Below the pieces are notes generated by a model. The model searched no databases. It had not been told where the DNA came from and saw only the letters and a list, made by a program, of their open reading frames with translations. The translations under genes and the position numbers were made by a program. Shown here piece by piece: positions 16,964 to 25,382 of a stretch of 64,000 bases of DNA. This DNA comes from an uncultured Chromatiaceae bacterium (GTDB lineage Bacteria; Pseudomonadota; Gammaproteobacteria; Enterobacterales; Alteromonadaceae): positions 1 to 64,000 of the forward strand of contig CALJUX010000004.1 of NCBI GenBank assembly GCA_937978655.1, read 5' to 3'. Numbering within the stretch: position 1 is the first letter of the stretch; every line of letters starts with the position of its first letter.

Positions 16964-19900
16964 TTACTGCTGTAAATCACCCTCTGGCCGCACGGCCGGA
17001 CGCAACGGCCGCTGCGCAGGAACCGATTGTTGCTGCAAATGTTGCCGGCTGTGCGCATCCAGTTGCTGCAGCTCTGCACTGAATTGCTGCAGGTTGTATT
17101 GGGAATCGGCCACTGCGTCAGGTGTATTCAGCCGGTCCACCAACTGCTGCACAAAACGGCCAAATGGCACGCTATGTTCAGACACCAGCCGATTTTCCAA
17201 ATCACGTACACAATGTGCACTGCCCTGCTTCAGGCAATCTGCCATCGCCAGATGTAACGCCGGTTGTTCAGTCACCAGATAATAATGCAGCGCATAACTC
17301 CAGTGATAGGTCAGGTCCCGGTTCTGATAATTGTTGCGGAACAAGGTATTCAAATCCGGTCTTTTCTCGGCCGCTGTATTGCGCAGCACGGCAAATCCAC
17401 GCGGGAATTGTTCACCCCAGGCCACCCATTCCGCCAGACCTTCCGCCCACCAGCTGTTAATCATCTGCTGCGACGCCGAAAAGTCACCTTTTTGGATAAA
17501 ACGGCCGTCCAGATAATGGGTGTATTCATGTTCCAGATTCCATACCCACCACTTGCTGTCCGTCACCTGCTGATAGGCAAAATAACGTGGCTGATTGAGT
17601 GGATCTGCCGGATCACCTTCCAGATACAAGCCGCCGTTATTGGTATCAATGCCGAATAAAATGCCGGCGTAGTCCTGATAATGGCTGTCACTGTTGAAGA
17701 TCACCGCTTCCAGCTCGTCGTTGTGATCATCCGGCAATGGCCGGTTGGCGGTTTTCATCAGCTGGTGGAAACGACTGGTCGTCAGGTCCAGTGCGCCACA
17801 GACTGCCTGGCGCTGATCGCTATTCAGCAGATCAAAAGTCAGCCGCACCGGCACACCACATTGGGCTGAACCCGGCAGCACATCACTGATCTGCTGTTTC
17901 AGGCAGACATCGGCCAACGGCCCCTGACACAGGTTCAGCGCCGTTTCAGGCTGACGATAACCGACAGTGCGCTGTAAAAAGTGGGCAAAAAAGCGGGTGC
18001 GTAACAATGTTTGCTGCGCAGCAGACCAGGCGGGTAAGGCCTGACGGTAAATCGTGCTGACGGTGTCGACCAGCTGCGTCTGCAACAGTTCCGGGCTTTT
18101 GTACCACAAACTGGTTGCGACGTTGTTCAGGTTATTCAGGATCCAGAACGGGTTGGAATTGCCGGGTTCAATCAGTGGCTGAGACGTCCCCAACTGCACT
18201 AACAGCTGACTGAATCGTTCAAACAGCGCCGGTTGCAAAGACACGCTGGTGTTGACGTACAACAACCGGTCCAGATAGTCCATCAGACTGAAAAACGCAC
18301 TGGCATTGTCGTAAGGGACAGTGGTGAGGTTGTGACGCTGATACAGACTGACGGCCAGCAACGCCGGTGACATGGCCTGCCGCCGCTCCGCTTCCAGCGC
18401 GCTGTGATATTGCACAATATAGCTGACATCGCTATAGACCCGTTGCAACTGCGCCCCAGCCAGCGAGGTGCTGTAAAAACCCGGTATTTGCTGCAAATGC
18501 CGGGCGACCGTCGCCAGTTGTTGCCACTGCGCGGGCTGCCAGAGCGCCTCAGCATCCACTTTGGCGTTAAAGTAATAACTGCGCAGGTAATACCCCAGCC
18601 GGTACAGCAATAAGTCCGTGCTGTCCCCCCGTAATGCCAGCGTATCGAGCGCGCGCAGCGCCTGATAAGCAGTGGCCTGACTGTGGTCAGTGATCTCATT
18701 AAATGGGTCTTTACCGTCCAGAATCGCTTTCAGCTCAGGCGGGAAATCCGCAGCGCTTTGCCACTCCGGTGCCAGCGCGGCAGTCCCGGCGTCGTTTTTT
18801 AGCAGTGCAGTCTCCTGAAAATCCAGTTCAATTCGGGCCTGAGCCGGCTTGCCGGCCGCGTCAGTAAACTGCACAACAAAACGGTCAGAGACAACATCCG
18901 CCGAGGCCGGCTGATAACTGAACTGGCCTGCATTCAGGCTGACCTTGCCCTGCCGTGGTGCCAATGCCAATACCAGATCTGTCGCAATCGGCTGGCCTGC
19001 GGCTACAGGCTTATCGGCCACCCGTACTGTCCCTGTCAACATTTGCCCAGGCGCACCAAATAACCGGTAACTGCTTCCGGTCAATGCCGGCGGCAGCGCA
19101 GCAGGCTGGATATGGAATTCCATCACAGCAGAGCGCAGCTCACCGTCTGAAGCCTGTACGCTAAACACCTGAGGCTGCGTCAGTTGCGCCGGAGCTATGT
19201 AACGAAAGCGGCCGTCTGGTTGCAGCAGCAGTTCGCCTTGCGCCGGCGCCTGCAGCAGACTGAAGGTCAGTGGGTCCTGATTGGCATCAGTGGCAAGCAG
19301 CTGGCCTTCGGTAAAGTGATCAGGCTGCACTGTGACATTTTGCGCCTGCATGACCGGCGCTTTGTTGACAAATGGCCGCAGCTCCAACAGCACGGTCTGA
19401 TAACTGGCCAGACTGCCGTCACTGACTTTCACCTCAAAACTGGCGCGGCTGACCGGTAAGTTGCGATCGGCAAAATAGCGGAACTGACCATTCGGCTGCA
19501 GCTGCAGGTCACCGGCAGTCACAGCACTGTGCAGACTGAACTGCAGCACGTCATTTTCCGCATCACTCGCCTCCAGCTGGCTCTGCATCACTTCCCCTTT
19601 GGGGATGACATAGATAAACGGCAGCGTCTGCGGTGGTGTATTCAGCGGATCTTGCAGCAGCAAAGTGGCTTTGACCAACGCCGTACTGCTGTTGCCGTAC
19701 ACCAGATAAAACTCAAAACTGTCGCTGCTGGCCTGCACACCTTTGCCGACCTGATAGCTGAACTGACCGGCGTCGTTGACGCTGAAAGTGCCATGTTGCG
19801 GTTTGGTGTACACCACAAAACGCGCTTGATCATCCGGATGGAACCGGGCCGGCAACTGCGCACTGAACGGGCTGCCTTTCATCACATGATATTGCACCGC

Positions 19901-20854
19901 GAGCGGCTGCGGTTCACCTTTTGCAGGCGAGTGCAGCAACGTCACCAGCGCCTCGGCAGAGTAGCGATTGCCATCAAAGACCCGAAAGCGGATCGGTAGC
20001 GGAGCCGGACCAGGCTGATAACTCGCATCCAGCCGGTACCGGCCGTCAGACTGCAACTGAAAAAATGGTGTCGCCGCGCTGTCCAGCAACGCAAAACTTA
20101 ACGGATCACCTTCCGGGTCGACAGCACTGAGCTGACCGCTTTGCGGTTGGCCTGCGCTGACCTGAATAAAATGCGGCTGGGCCAGTGGCGCCTGGTTTTG
20201 TGGCGCTGTCAGCTGAAAGCGGATAGTCGCGACGGCGTCTGGATTTTTGTCTAGCCGAAACTCGATACTGTCGGTGTCTTGTGCCAGCTGCCGTGGCGCT
20301 GTGTAGATAAAATTGCCCGCAGCGTCGGCACTGAAATTGCCGGCCGGCACTTTGGCGATGCGGTAACTGACCTGCTCCCCTGCCGCCATCTGGGCCTGTA
20401 ACTTGCCGCTGAATGTCTGGCCTTTTGCCACAGTGTAACTGGCCGGCACAGGCTGGGGTTTGCCGGGCGAGGGTTGCAAGCTGATCCGGATTGGCGTCGC
20501 TGCGGTTTTCAGCTGACCATCCGACACTGTCACACTGAAACTGACGTCAGGCGCCGGCAGCAAGGCTGGCACCACATAACTGAAGCTGCCATTGGCCTGC
20601 AGCGTCAGCACGCCAAAAGCCGGCGCCTGAGCCAGCTGAAACGTCAGCGGGTCCTGCTCTGCGTCCGAGGCCTGTAACTGGCCTTGTAAAGTGTCACCTG
20701 CCTGTGCCTGCAACTGTGGTATGGTCAGGGTCGGTGCGGTATTGTTTTTCACCACCGGATCTGGCTTCGCTACAGGTGCGCTGCTGCCACCTCCGCCGCC
20801 ACAGCCCGATACCCCGAACAGCACCACTGTAATGAGCCCACAGATCCCACGCAT
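16964..20854 (-). CDS. surface lipoprotein collagenase (peptidase M9) with seven Ig/cadherin-like repeats
   Basis: A 1296-residue predicted lipoprotein; the signal MRGICGLITVVLFGVSGC is followed by a Gly-rich tether. Seven repeats of about 90 residues precede the enzyme. Repeats 1, 3, 5 and 6 carry cadherin-like calcium signatures (SDAEQDPLTF, VDPEGDPLSF, SDAENDVLQF, TDANQDPLTF). Repeats 2, 4 and 7 lack them and share a G-x-FS-x-L pattern, giving the order A-B-A-B-A-A-B. From about residue 700 comes the M9 N-terminal domain, then the catalytic domain with zinc motif HEYTH (1109-1113) and probable third ligand Glu1138 in WWAEGLAEW. The family degrades collagen and other proteins outside the cell. 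ATG 20854 has AGAGG six bases upstream and sets the lipobox. Vibrio collagenases instead carry C-terminal accessory domains. Confidence 0.9.
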   Translation of the reverse strand: MRGICGLITVVLFGVSGCGGGGGSSAPVAKPDPVVKNNTAPTLTIPQLQAQAGDTLQGQLQASDAEQDPLTFQLAQAPAFGVLTLQANGSFSYVVPALLPAPDVSFSVTVSDGQLKTAATPIRISLQPSPGKPQPVPASYTVAKGQTFSGKLQAQMAAGEQVSYRIAKVPAGNFSADAAGNFIYTAPRQLAQDTDSIEFRLDKNPDAVATIRFQLTAPQNQAPLAQPHFIQVSAGQPQSGQLSAVDPEGDPLSFALLDSAATPFFQLQSDGRYRLDASYQPGPAPLPIRFRVFDGNRYSAEALVTLLHSPAKGEPQPLAVQYHVMKGSPFSAQLPARFHPDDQARFVVYTKPQHGTFSVNDAGQFSYQVGKGVQASSDSFEFYLVYGNSSTALVKATLLLQDPLNTPPQTLPFIYVIPKGEVMQSQLEASDAENDVLQFSLHSAVTAGDLQLQPNGQFRYFADRNLPVSRASFEVKVSDGSLASYQTVLLELRPFVNKAPVMQAQNVTVQPDHFTEGQLLATDANQDPLTFSLLQAPAQGELLLQPDGRFRYIAPAQLTQPQVFSVQASDGELRSAVMEFHIQPAALPPALTGSSYRLFGAPGQMLTGTVRVADKPVAAGQPIATDLVLALAPRQGKVSLNAGQFSYQPASADVVSDRFVVQFTDAAGKPAQARIELDFQETALLKNDAGTAALAPEWQSAADFPPELKAILDGKDPFNEITDHSQATAYQALRALDTLALRGDSTDLLLYRLGYYLRSYYFNAKVDAEALWQPAQWQQLATVARHLQQIPGFYSTSLAGAQLQRVYSDVSYIVQYHSALEAERRQAMSPALLAVSLYQRHNLTTVPYDNASAFFSLMDYLDRLLYVNTSVSLQPALFERFSQLLVQLGTSQPLIEPGNSNPFWILNNLNNVATSLWYKSPELLQTQLVDTVSTIYRQALPAWSAAQQTLLRTRFFAHFLQRTVGYRQPETALNLCQGPLADVCLKQQISDVLPGSAQCGVPVRLTFDLLNSDQRQAVCGALDLTTSRFHQLMKTANRPLPDDHNDELEAVIFNSDSHYQDYAGILFGIDTNNGGLYLEGDPADPLNQPRYFAYQQVTDSKWWVWNLEHEYTHYLDGRFIQKGDFSASQQMINSWWAEGLAEWVAWGEQFPRGFAVLRNTAAEKRPDLNTLFRNNYQNRDLTYHWSYALHYYLVTEQPALHLAMADCLKQGSAHCVRDLENRLVSEHSVPFGRFVQQLVDRLNTPDAVADSQYNLQQFSAELQQLDAHSRQHLQQQSVPAQRPLRPAVRPEGDLQQ

Positions 20855-20976
20855 AACCAGCCTCTTCCCTGACGAAAAAGCCAACAAATTATCGACTATG
20901 TGACAGTTTTACAATGAAAATTTACACTTAAAACATATTTGCCTACAACGTAGCAACCGGGCCTACCCAGTCACCT

Positions 20977-21771
20977 TCAGCTCAGCACCAGACTAAAGAC
21001 ATCCGCATCCAGCGCGGCCGGAAATTGGCGGCGAAATTGCTGTAACGCCGAAAGTTCCAAGCGGCGGCGCAGTACACCGGCCTCGCCCGGCGGCAAATCC
21101 GCTAAGGGTTCCCCCAGATAGTTCAGGATCACCGAATCACCGCTGTAGCCGTGGCCATTGCCATCTTGCCCGACCCTGTTACAGCCGAGCACAAATGCCT
21201 GATTTTCAATCGCCCGCGCTGCCAGCAAGGTGCGCCAGATGCGGCTGCGCGCCGCCGGCCAGTTCGCCACATAAATGATGGCGTCATAATCATTTTGATT
21301 GCGGGAAAACACCGGAAACCGTAAGTCGTAACACACCTGCAACAGCAGCCGAAAGCCCTTAAATTCAACAATAACCCGGCGTTGACCGGGTAAATAATGT
21401 TGATGCTCAGCAGCCATCCGGAACAGATGCCGTTTGTCGTAATACGCAATTTTGCCCTCAGGCTGCACCCACAACAGCCGGTTAAAAATACCGGCATCGG
21501 TCGCCACCGCCATCGAGCCACAAATCACCGCGCCAAGTTGCTGTGCCTGCTGTTGCAGCCACTGCAGCGTCGGTCCTTGCATCGTTTCGGCGATTTGCTG
21601 GCTTTGCATGGAAAAACCACTGTTGAAGGTTTCTGGCAGGATGATCAGATCGGCGCCGGCAGCCTGTTGTAACAGCGGTTCAAGCAAAGCGCGGTTGGCG
21701 GCGGCATCCTGCCAGACCAGTGTCGTCTGGATCAGCGCAACATCCAGCGCCGGCGACTCAGGCAAAGCCAT
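20977..21771 (-). CDS. yafV: omega-amidase (nitrilase family, YafV type)
   Basis: A 264-residue carbon-nitrogen hydrolase. The catalytic triad is Glu47 (ILPETF), Lys113 (YYDKRHLF) and Cys147 (LQVCYDLRFP). YafV-type omega-amidases hydrolyse 2-oxoglutaramate or 2-oxosuccinamate left after glutamine- or asparagine-dependent transamination, which pulls the aminotransferase reaction forward. The direct neighbour upstream, 11 bases away, encodes exactly such an aminotransferase, supporting the substrate assignment. Start: AAGGAG lies six bases before ATG 21771 and none before ATG 21777, so 21771 is chosen. It is the second gene of a two-gene minus-strand operon. Confidence 0.93.
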   Translation of the reverse strand: MALPESPALDVALIQTTLVWQDAAANRALLEPLLQQAAGADLIILPETFNSGFSMQSQQIAETMQGPTLQWLQQQAQQLGAVICGSMAVATDAGIFNRLLWVQPEGKIAYYDKRHLFRMAAEHQHYLPGQRRVIVEFKGFRLLLQVCYDLRFPVFSRNQNDYDAIIYVANWPAARSRIWRTLLAARAIENQAFVLGCNRVGQDGNGHGYSGDSVILNYLGEPLADLPPGEAGVLRRRLELSALQQFRRQFPAALDADVFSLVLS

Positions 21772-21782
21772 CGACATCTCCT

Positions 21783-22940
21783 TCAGATTGTGGCGGTCAG
21801 CGCCTGCAGCCGAGCGGCAGCCTGCGCTAAAGTGTCTGGTTGTTTGGCAAAACAAAACCGGATGATCCGGCTGTCCTGCTCCTGCCGCGAAAACACCGAC
21901 AGCGGAATGGCAGCGACACCGACGTCGCGGGTCAGCCAGTCACAAAATTCCAGATCGTTTTGGCTGCTGACGGCACTGTAATCGACCAGCTGAAAATAAG
22001 TGCCCTGACAAGGCAGCAGCTGCAACGCCGAGCCGCTGAGGAGCTGGCGGAAACTGTCGCGTTTGTGCTGATAAAACGCCGCGAGGCCAGTCACCAGTTC
22101 TGGCGCAGTGTCGAGTAACTCCGCGATAGCATATTGTGCCGGGGTGAAACTGGAGAAAGTCACATACTGGTGGATTTTGCGAAACTCCACGCTAAGCAGC
22201 TTGGGCGCTGTGCAATAACCCAGTTTCCAGCCGGTGACATGAAAAGTTTTGCCAAAAGACGACACAATAAAACTGCGCTCGGCCAGCGCCGGATATTGCC
22301 GCGCACTTTGCGCCACCCGGCCATCAAACACCATGTGCTCGTAGACTTCGTCGCTGATGCAAAACAGGCCATGACGCTGCACCAAATCCGCCAGCGCCTG
22401 CCAGTCCAGCTCAGTGAACACCATGCCGGTCGGGTTGTGCGGGCTGTTGACGATAATCAGCCGGGTACGATCACTGATGCGGCGCTCGACCGCGGCCCAG
22501 TCGACGCGGTAATCCGGCGCACAAAGCTGAATATGCACGGTTTTACCGCCAGCCAGTTCGACCGCCGGCTGGTAACTGTCGTAGGCCGGGTCAAATACAA
22601 TCACTTCATCGCCACTGCGCACCACCGCCTGAATGGCAACAAACAAGGCTTCAGTCGCGCCGCTGGTGATAGTGATTTCGCTCTCAGCACAAACCTGCAC
22701 GCCATAAGTGCGCTGGATCAGGCCGCTGATTTGTTGTCTGAGTTCTAACACGCCCGGCATCGGCGCATATTGGTTACGCCCGGCCAGTACCTGCTGTTGC
22801 AGCGCGGCGAGTAAACGGGGTTCGACCGGAAAATCCGGAAAACCCTGCGACAGATTCAGCGCGCCATGTTGCTGCGCCAGCTGCGACATCCGGGTAAAAA
22901 TGGTCGTCCCGACCGCCGGTAATTTACTTTTCAGTTCCAT
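21783..22940 (-). CDS. ybdL: methionine aminotransferase (YbdL type)
   Basis: A 385-residue class I/II PLP aminotransferase; E. coli YbdL has 386. The PLP lysine is K231 in SSFGKTFHVTGWKLG. NSPHNPTG, SDEVYEHMVF and the C-terminal arginine in RIIRFCFAKQ are in their usual places. YbdL prefers methionine and converts 4-methylthio-2-oxobutyrate to methionine with glutamine or aromatic donors, the last step of the methionine-salvage cycle. Co-transcription with the omega-amidase and divergence from mtnB over a met-box array both support this role. The 167 bases up to mtnB hold the shared regulatory region. Confidence 0.93.
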   Translation of the reverse strand: MELKSKLPAVGTTIFTRMSQLAQQHGALNLSQGFPDFPVEPRLLAALQQQVLAGRNQYAPMPGVLELRQQISGLIQRTYGVQVCAESEITITSGATEALFVAIQAVVRSGDEVIVFDPAYDSYQPAVELAGGKTVHIQLCAPDYRVDWAAVERRISDRTRLIIVNSPHNPTGMVFTELDWQALADLVQRHGLFCISDEVYEHMVFDGRVAQSARQYPALAERSFIVSSFGKTFHVTGWKLGYCTAPKLLSVEFRKIHQYVTFSSFTPAQYAIAELLDTAPELVTGLAAFYQHKRDSFRQLLSGSALQLLPCQGTYFQLVDYSAVSSQNDLEFCDWLTRDVGVAAIPLSVFSRQEQDSRIIRFCFAKQPDTLAQAAARLQALTATI

Positions 22941-23041
22941 CAGGTTGCCTTCACTGCGCTGCGTTGCGAATGGGCCATGCTAGCACTTCAGCGTGAACTC
23001 GCCTATCCGTCCAGCAGCTGGCCCGACAGGCGAAAAACGAC

Positions 23042-23070
23042 TTGGCCGGCTTTTTATCCGGTGATATCAT
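23042..23070 (+). promoter_or_regulatory. candidate promoter of mtnB
   Basis: TTGGCC (23042-23047) and TATCAT (23065-23070) are 17 bases apart. Transcription would start near 23077, directly within the met-box array. Confidence 0.4.
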
Positions 23071-23073
23071 TCC

Positions 23074-23097
23074 AGACAGTTTCACGTATAGACGTCT
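23074..23097 (+). promoter_or_regulatory. MetJ operator: three tandem met boxes
   Basis: Three adjacent 8-mers read AGACAGTT, TCACGTAT and AGACGTCT. The third is the perfect MetJ consensus and the other two match it at five of eight positions. MetJ binds two or more adjacent boxes cooperatively when S-adenosylmethionine is plentiful. The array ends 10 bases before the mtnB start and overlaps the expected transcription start, the geometry of repression. It could also affect the divergent ybdL. Confidence 0.75.
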
Positions 23098-23107
23098 AAA
23101 CATAAAG

Positions 23108-23734
23108 ATGAACATGACAACCAGCCACCAACTGAACCCTTATGCTATCCAGCTGTGCACTGTTGGCCGCTGGATCGCGCAAAAAAACTGGCTGCCGGCG
23201 ACGGGCGGCAATTTGTCGATCCGGGCGACGGAGCACAGCTGTTTAGTCACGGGTCACAAAGACAACGGCGAATTCAGCCCACAGGACCTGCGTACCGTCA
23301 GCTGGACCGATGGCGATTTACGCTGTAGCAGCGGGTCTGCCGCAGGCGCCGCGCTGCATGTTGCGCTGTACCAGCTGTTTCCACAGTGCAAAGCAGTGTT
23401 GCATTCGCATTCGCTGAGCAGCACGGTGTTTTCCCGCGTGATCCGCGCCGACGGGTACCCGATCAGTGGTTATGAGATGCAAAAAGGCCTGGCCGGCTGT
23501 GAGCATGCCGACCAGGCGGTGCAACTGGTCATTCTGGATAACGCGCCACAAGTGCCAGAGCTGGCAGCACAGCTGCGCCAACGCGCCGGCGAACTGCAAT
23601 CTGCCGTGCTGGTGCGCGGTCACGGTTTATATGTCTGGAGCGACACGCTGGAACAGGCCAAACGCCAGCTGGAAAGCTGGGAATTCCTGATTTCCTGTGA
23701 ATTAGAACGACTGAAAATCGCCGGCGGCGTCTGA
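23108..23734 (+). CDS. mtnB: methylthioribulose-1-phosphate dehydratase
   Basis: A 208-residue zinc enzyme of the class II aldolase fold that dehydrates 5-methylthioribulose 1-phosphate in the methionine-salvage pathway. Landmarks are LPATGGNLSIR near the N-terminus, zinc-binding HSHS near residues 99-102 after KAVL, and a third zinc His in VRGHGLYVW near 178. ATG 23108 is chosen; ATG 23114 is a possible alternative. The gene stands alone on the plus strand; mtnA, mtnC and mtnD are not in the window, while mtnK lies 14 kb away. A perfect MetJ box immediately upstream supports methionine-controlled expression. Confidence 0.92.
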   Translation: MNMTTSHQLNPYAIQLCTVGRWIAQKNWLPATGGNLSIRATEHSCLVTGHKDNGEFSPQDLRTVSWTDGDLRCSSGSAAGAALHVALYQLFPQCKAVLHSHSLSSTVFSRVIRADGYPISGYEMQKGLAGCEHADQAVQLVILDNAPQVPELAAQLRQRAGELQSAVLVRGHGLYVWSDTLEQAKRQLESWEFLISCELERLKIAGGV

Positions 23735-23754
23735 GCCGCCGCTGCGACTGAGTG

Positions 23755-25047
23755 CTAACTTAAAAACACAATCTTCAGTACAAATAACACCGTCAAAAGC
23801 CAGATACTCCAGCTGACTTCGCGGTGTTTACCGCACAGCGCTTTGGTCAGCGCATAAGTGATAAACGCCAGTGCAATGCCATGCGCAATCGAAAAAGTCA
23901 GTGGTGTCAGCAACAACACCACAGTAACAGGCGCCGCTTCGGTAATATCGTGCCAGTCGATTTCCTGCAGGTTAAATAACATCAGCACCGCGACATAAAA
24001 AATCGCCCCCGTCGTCGCATACACCGGCACCATCGCCGCCAGCGGCGCAATAAAGACACAAAGCGCAAATAACAACCCAACCACCACGGCAGTGAGTCCG
24101 GTGCGGCCACCAGCCGCGACGCCCGCCGCACTTTCGACATAGCTGGTGGTAGTAGACGTACCGAGCGCAGCACCGGCCACTGCGGCCAGACTGTCTGCCG
24201 CTAAAGCGCCGCCGAGGCGTTCGACATTACCGTCTTTATCCGCCAGACCGGCTTTTTGCGTCACCGCCAGCAAAGTGCCGGAGTTATCAAAAATATCGAC
24301 AAACAAAAAGGCGAAAATGACGCTCAACAGCGCCACATCCAAGGCCGCGGCGATATCCATCTGCAGGAAAGTTGGCGCTAACGACGGTGGCATTGCCACC
24401 AGACCCTGATAAGCCACATCACCACGCCCGAGCGCAATCGCCGTCATCAGCAGCACCACGCCAAGCACAGCACCGTGCCAGCCGCGGGCATGACCGGCGG
24501 CAATCAGGAAAAAGCCCAGAATCGATAACAACGGCGTGGCGCTGGTTAAATCCCCTAGCGTCACCAGCGTGGCCGGATGCGCCACAATAATGCCGGCATT
24601 TTTCAGCGCGATCATTGCCAGAAAAGCGCCGATGCCAGTGGCGATGCCGAGCTTCAGCGTGCGCGGGATCACACTGATAATCCACTCCCGCACTTTAAAC
24701 AGGCTCAGCAGCAAAAACAGCAGGCCGGCGATAAACACAGCGCCGAGTGCGGTTTGCCAGCTGTGCCCCATGCCAAGCACCACGCCATAAGTGAAAAAAG
24801 CATTGAGGCCCATGCCCGGCGCCAGCGCTATCGGATAATTGGCAATCACGCCCATCAAAATCGAACCCACAGCGGCCGCCAGACAAGTAGCGACAAACAC
24901 CGCGCCCTTGTCCATGCCGGCTTCCGCCAGCATCGCCGGATTAACAAAAATGATGTAGGCCATGGTAAAAAAGGTGGTCAGCCCCGCCACCACTTCGCGT
25001 CGCACAGTGGTGCCGTGGGCGGTTAATTTGAAGATTTGTTCCAGCAT
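23755..25047 (-). CDS. NCS2-family (AzgA-like) purine permease
   Basis: A 430-residue inner-membrane permease with about 13-14 helices, like the E. coli adenine/hypoxanthine/guanine carriers PurP, YjcD and YgfQ. Signatures are FTMAYIIFVNP, ANYPIALAPGMGLNAFF, FLFVDIFDNSGTLLAV and the GTSTTTSYVESAAGVAAGGRTGLTA region (split around residue 310). Members import purine bases with protons. The specific base cannot be read from sequence. The start is ATG 25047 with GGAAT upstream. No purine riboswitch is evident upstream; instead the inverted-repeat element begins 36 bases before the start codon. Confidence 0.92.
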   Translation of the reverse strand: MLEQIFKLTAHGTTVRREVVAGLTTFFTMAYIIFVNPAMLAEAGMDKGAVFVATCLAAAVGSILMGVIANYPIALAPGMGLNAFFTYGVVLGMGHSWQTALGAVFIAGLLFLLLSLFKVREWIISVIPRTLKLGIATGIGAFLAMIALKNAGIIVAHPATLVTLGDLTSATPLLSILGFFLIAAGHARGWHGAVLGVVLLMTAIALGRGDVAYQGLVAMPPSLAPTFLQMDIAAALDVALLSVIFAFLFVDIFDNSGTLLAVTQKAGLADKDGNVERLGGALAADSLAAVAGAALGTSTTTSYVESAAGVAAGGRTGLTAVVVGLLFALCVFIAPLAAMVPVYATTGAIFYVAVLMLFNLQEIDWHDITEAAPVTVVLLLTPLTFSIAHGIALAFITYALTKALCGKHREVSWSIWLLTVLFVLKIVFLS

Positions 25048-25082
25048 GGTGATTCCGGCCCGGTGAAAAATGCTTATAGTAC

Positions 25083-25350
25083 TAGGGGCTGTTGGCGTTT
25101 GGTGTTTGTTTTTGCAGCAGTTTGGCAGATTTTTATGCAAGGCAATGCGAGTGCGGTGTAGTTATTCTACATAAACGAGCATTAACGCAGCAGAAAGAGC
25201 TGCCAAACGCTGCCCTTCGGGTTCGATTGGTGGCGCTTTGGGCTTTGTCACTCGTTGCTCACATAGAATCACTATGCCACGCGCCTCGTTTCGCGCCCAA
25301 AACGCCACCAACCCGAACAAAAATTAACCACCATACGTCAACAGCCCCTA
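25083..25350. mobile_element. MITE-like element with 22-bp terminal inverted repeats and internal hairpin arms
   Basis: A 268-bp non-coding element between the purine permease and glsA. Its ends read TAGGGGCTGTTG followed by nearly the same ten bases; 20 of 22 positions match between 25083-25104 and the complement of 25329-25350. The outermost TA on both sides may be a target duplication. Inside are two long hairpin arms. Arm 1 pairs 25114-25128 with 25200-25213 and contains TGTAG-5-CTACA at 25157-25171. Arm 2 pairs 25216-25243 with 25295-25317 and contains CATAG-5-CTATG at 25262-25276. There is no transposase, and the one open frame inside simply follows the repeats. It resembles miniature inverted-repeat elements moved in trans. 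Confidence 0.75.
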
Positions 25351-25365
25351 ACTGTTGACGATATG
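25332..25365. repeat. hairpin spanning the right end of the inverted-repeat element
   Basis: CATACGTCAACAG (25332-25344) pairs with CTGTTGACG-a-TATG (25352-25365) around a 7-base loop, with one bulged A. The second arm lies outside the element and ends 17 bases before glsA. It may be a remnant of another element end or a structure in the glsA leader. Confidence 0.6.
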
Positions 25366-25382
25366 TATAGTCAGGAATAACG

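Noticed and set aside
22134..22748. 204-codon open frame antisense to the methionine aminotransferase
   Set aside because: A shadow of a conserved PLP enzyme; high GC produces long antisense frames in this genome.
25092..25358. An 88-codon open frame inside the inverted-repeat element
   Set aside because: It follows the repeat arms exactly, has no ribosome site and its predicted product reflects palindromic DNA rather than a protein fold.
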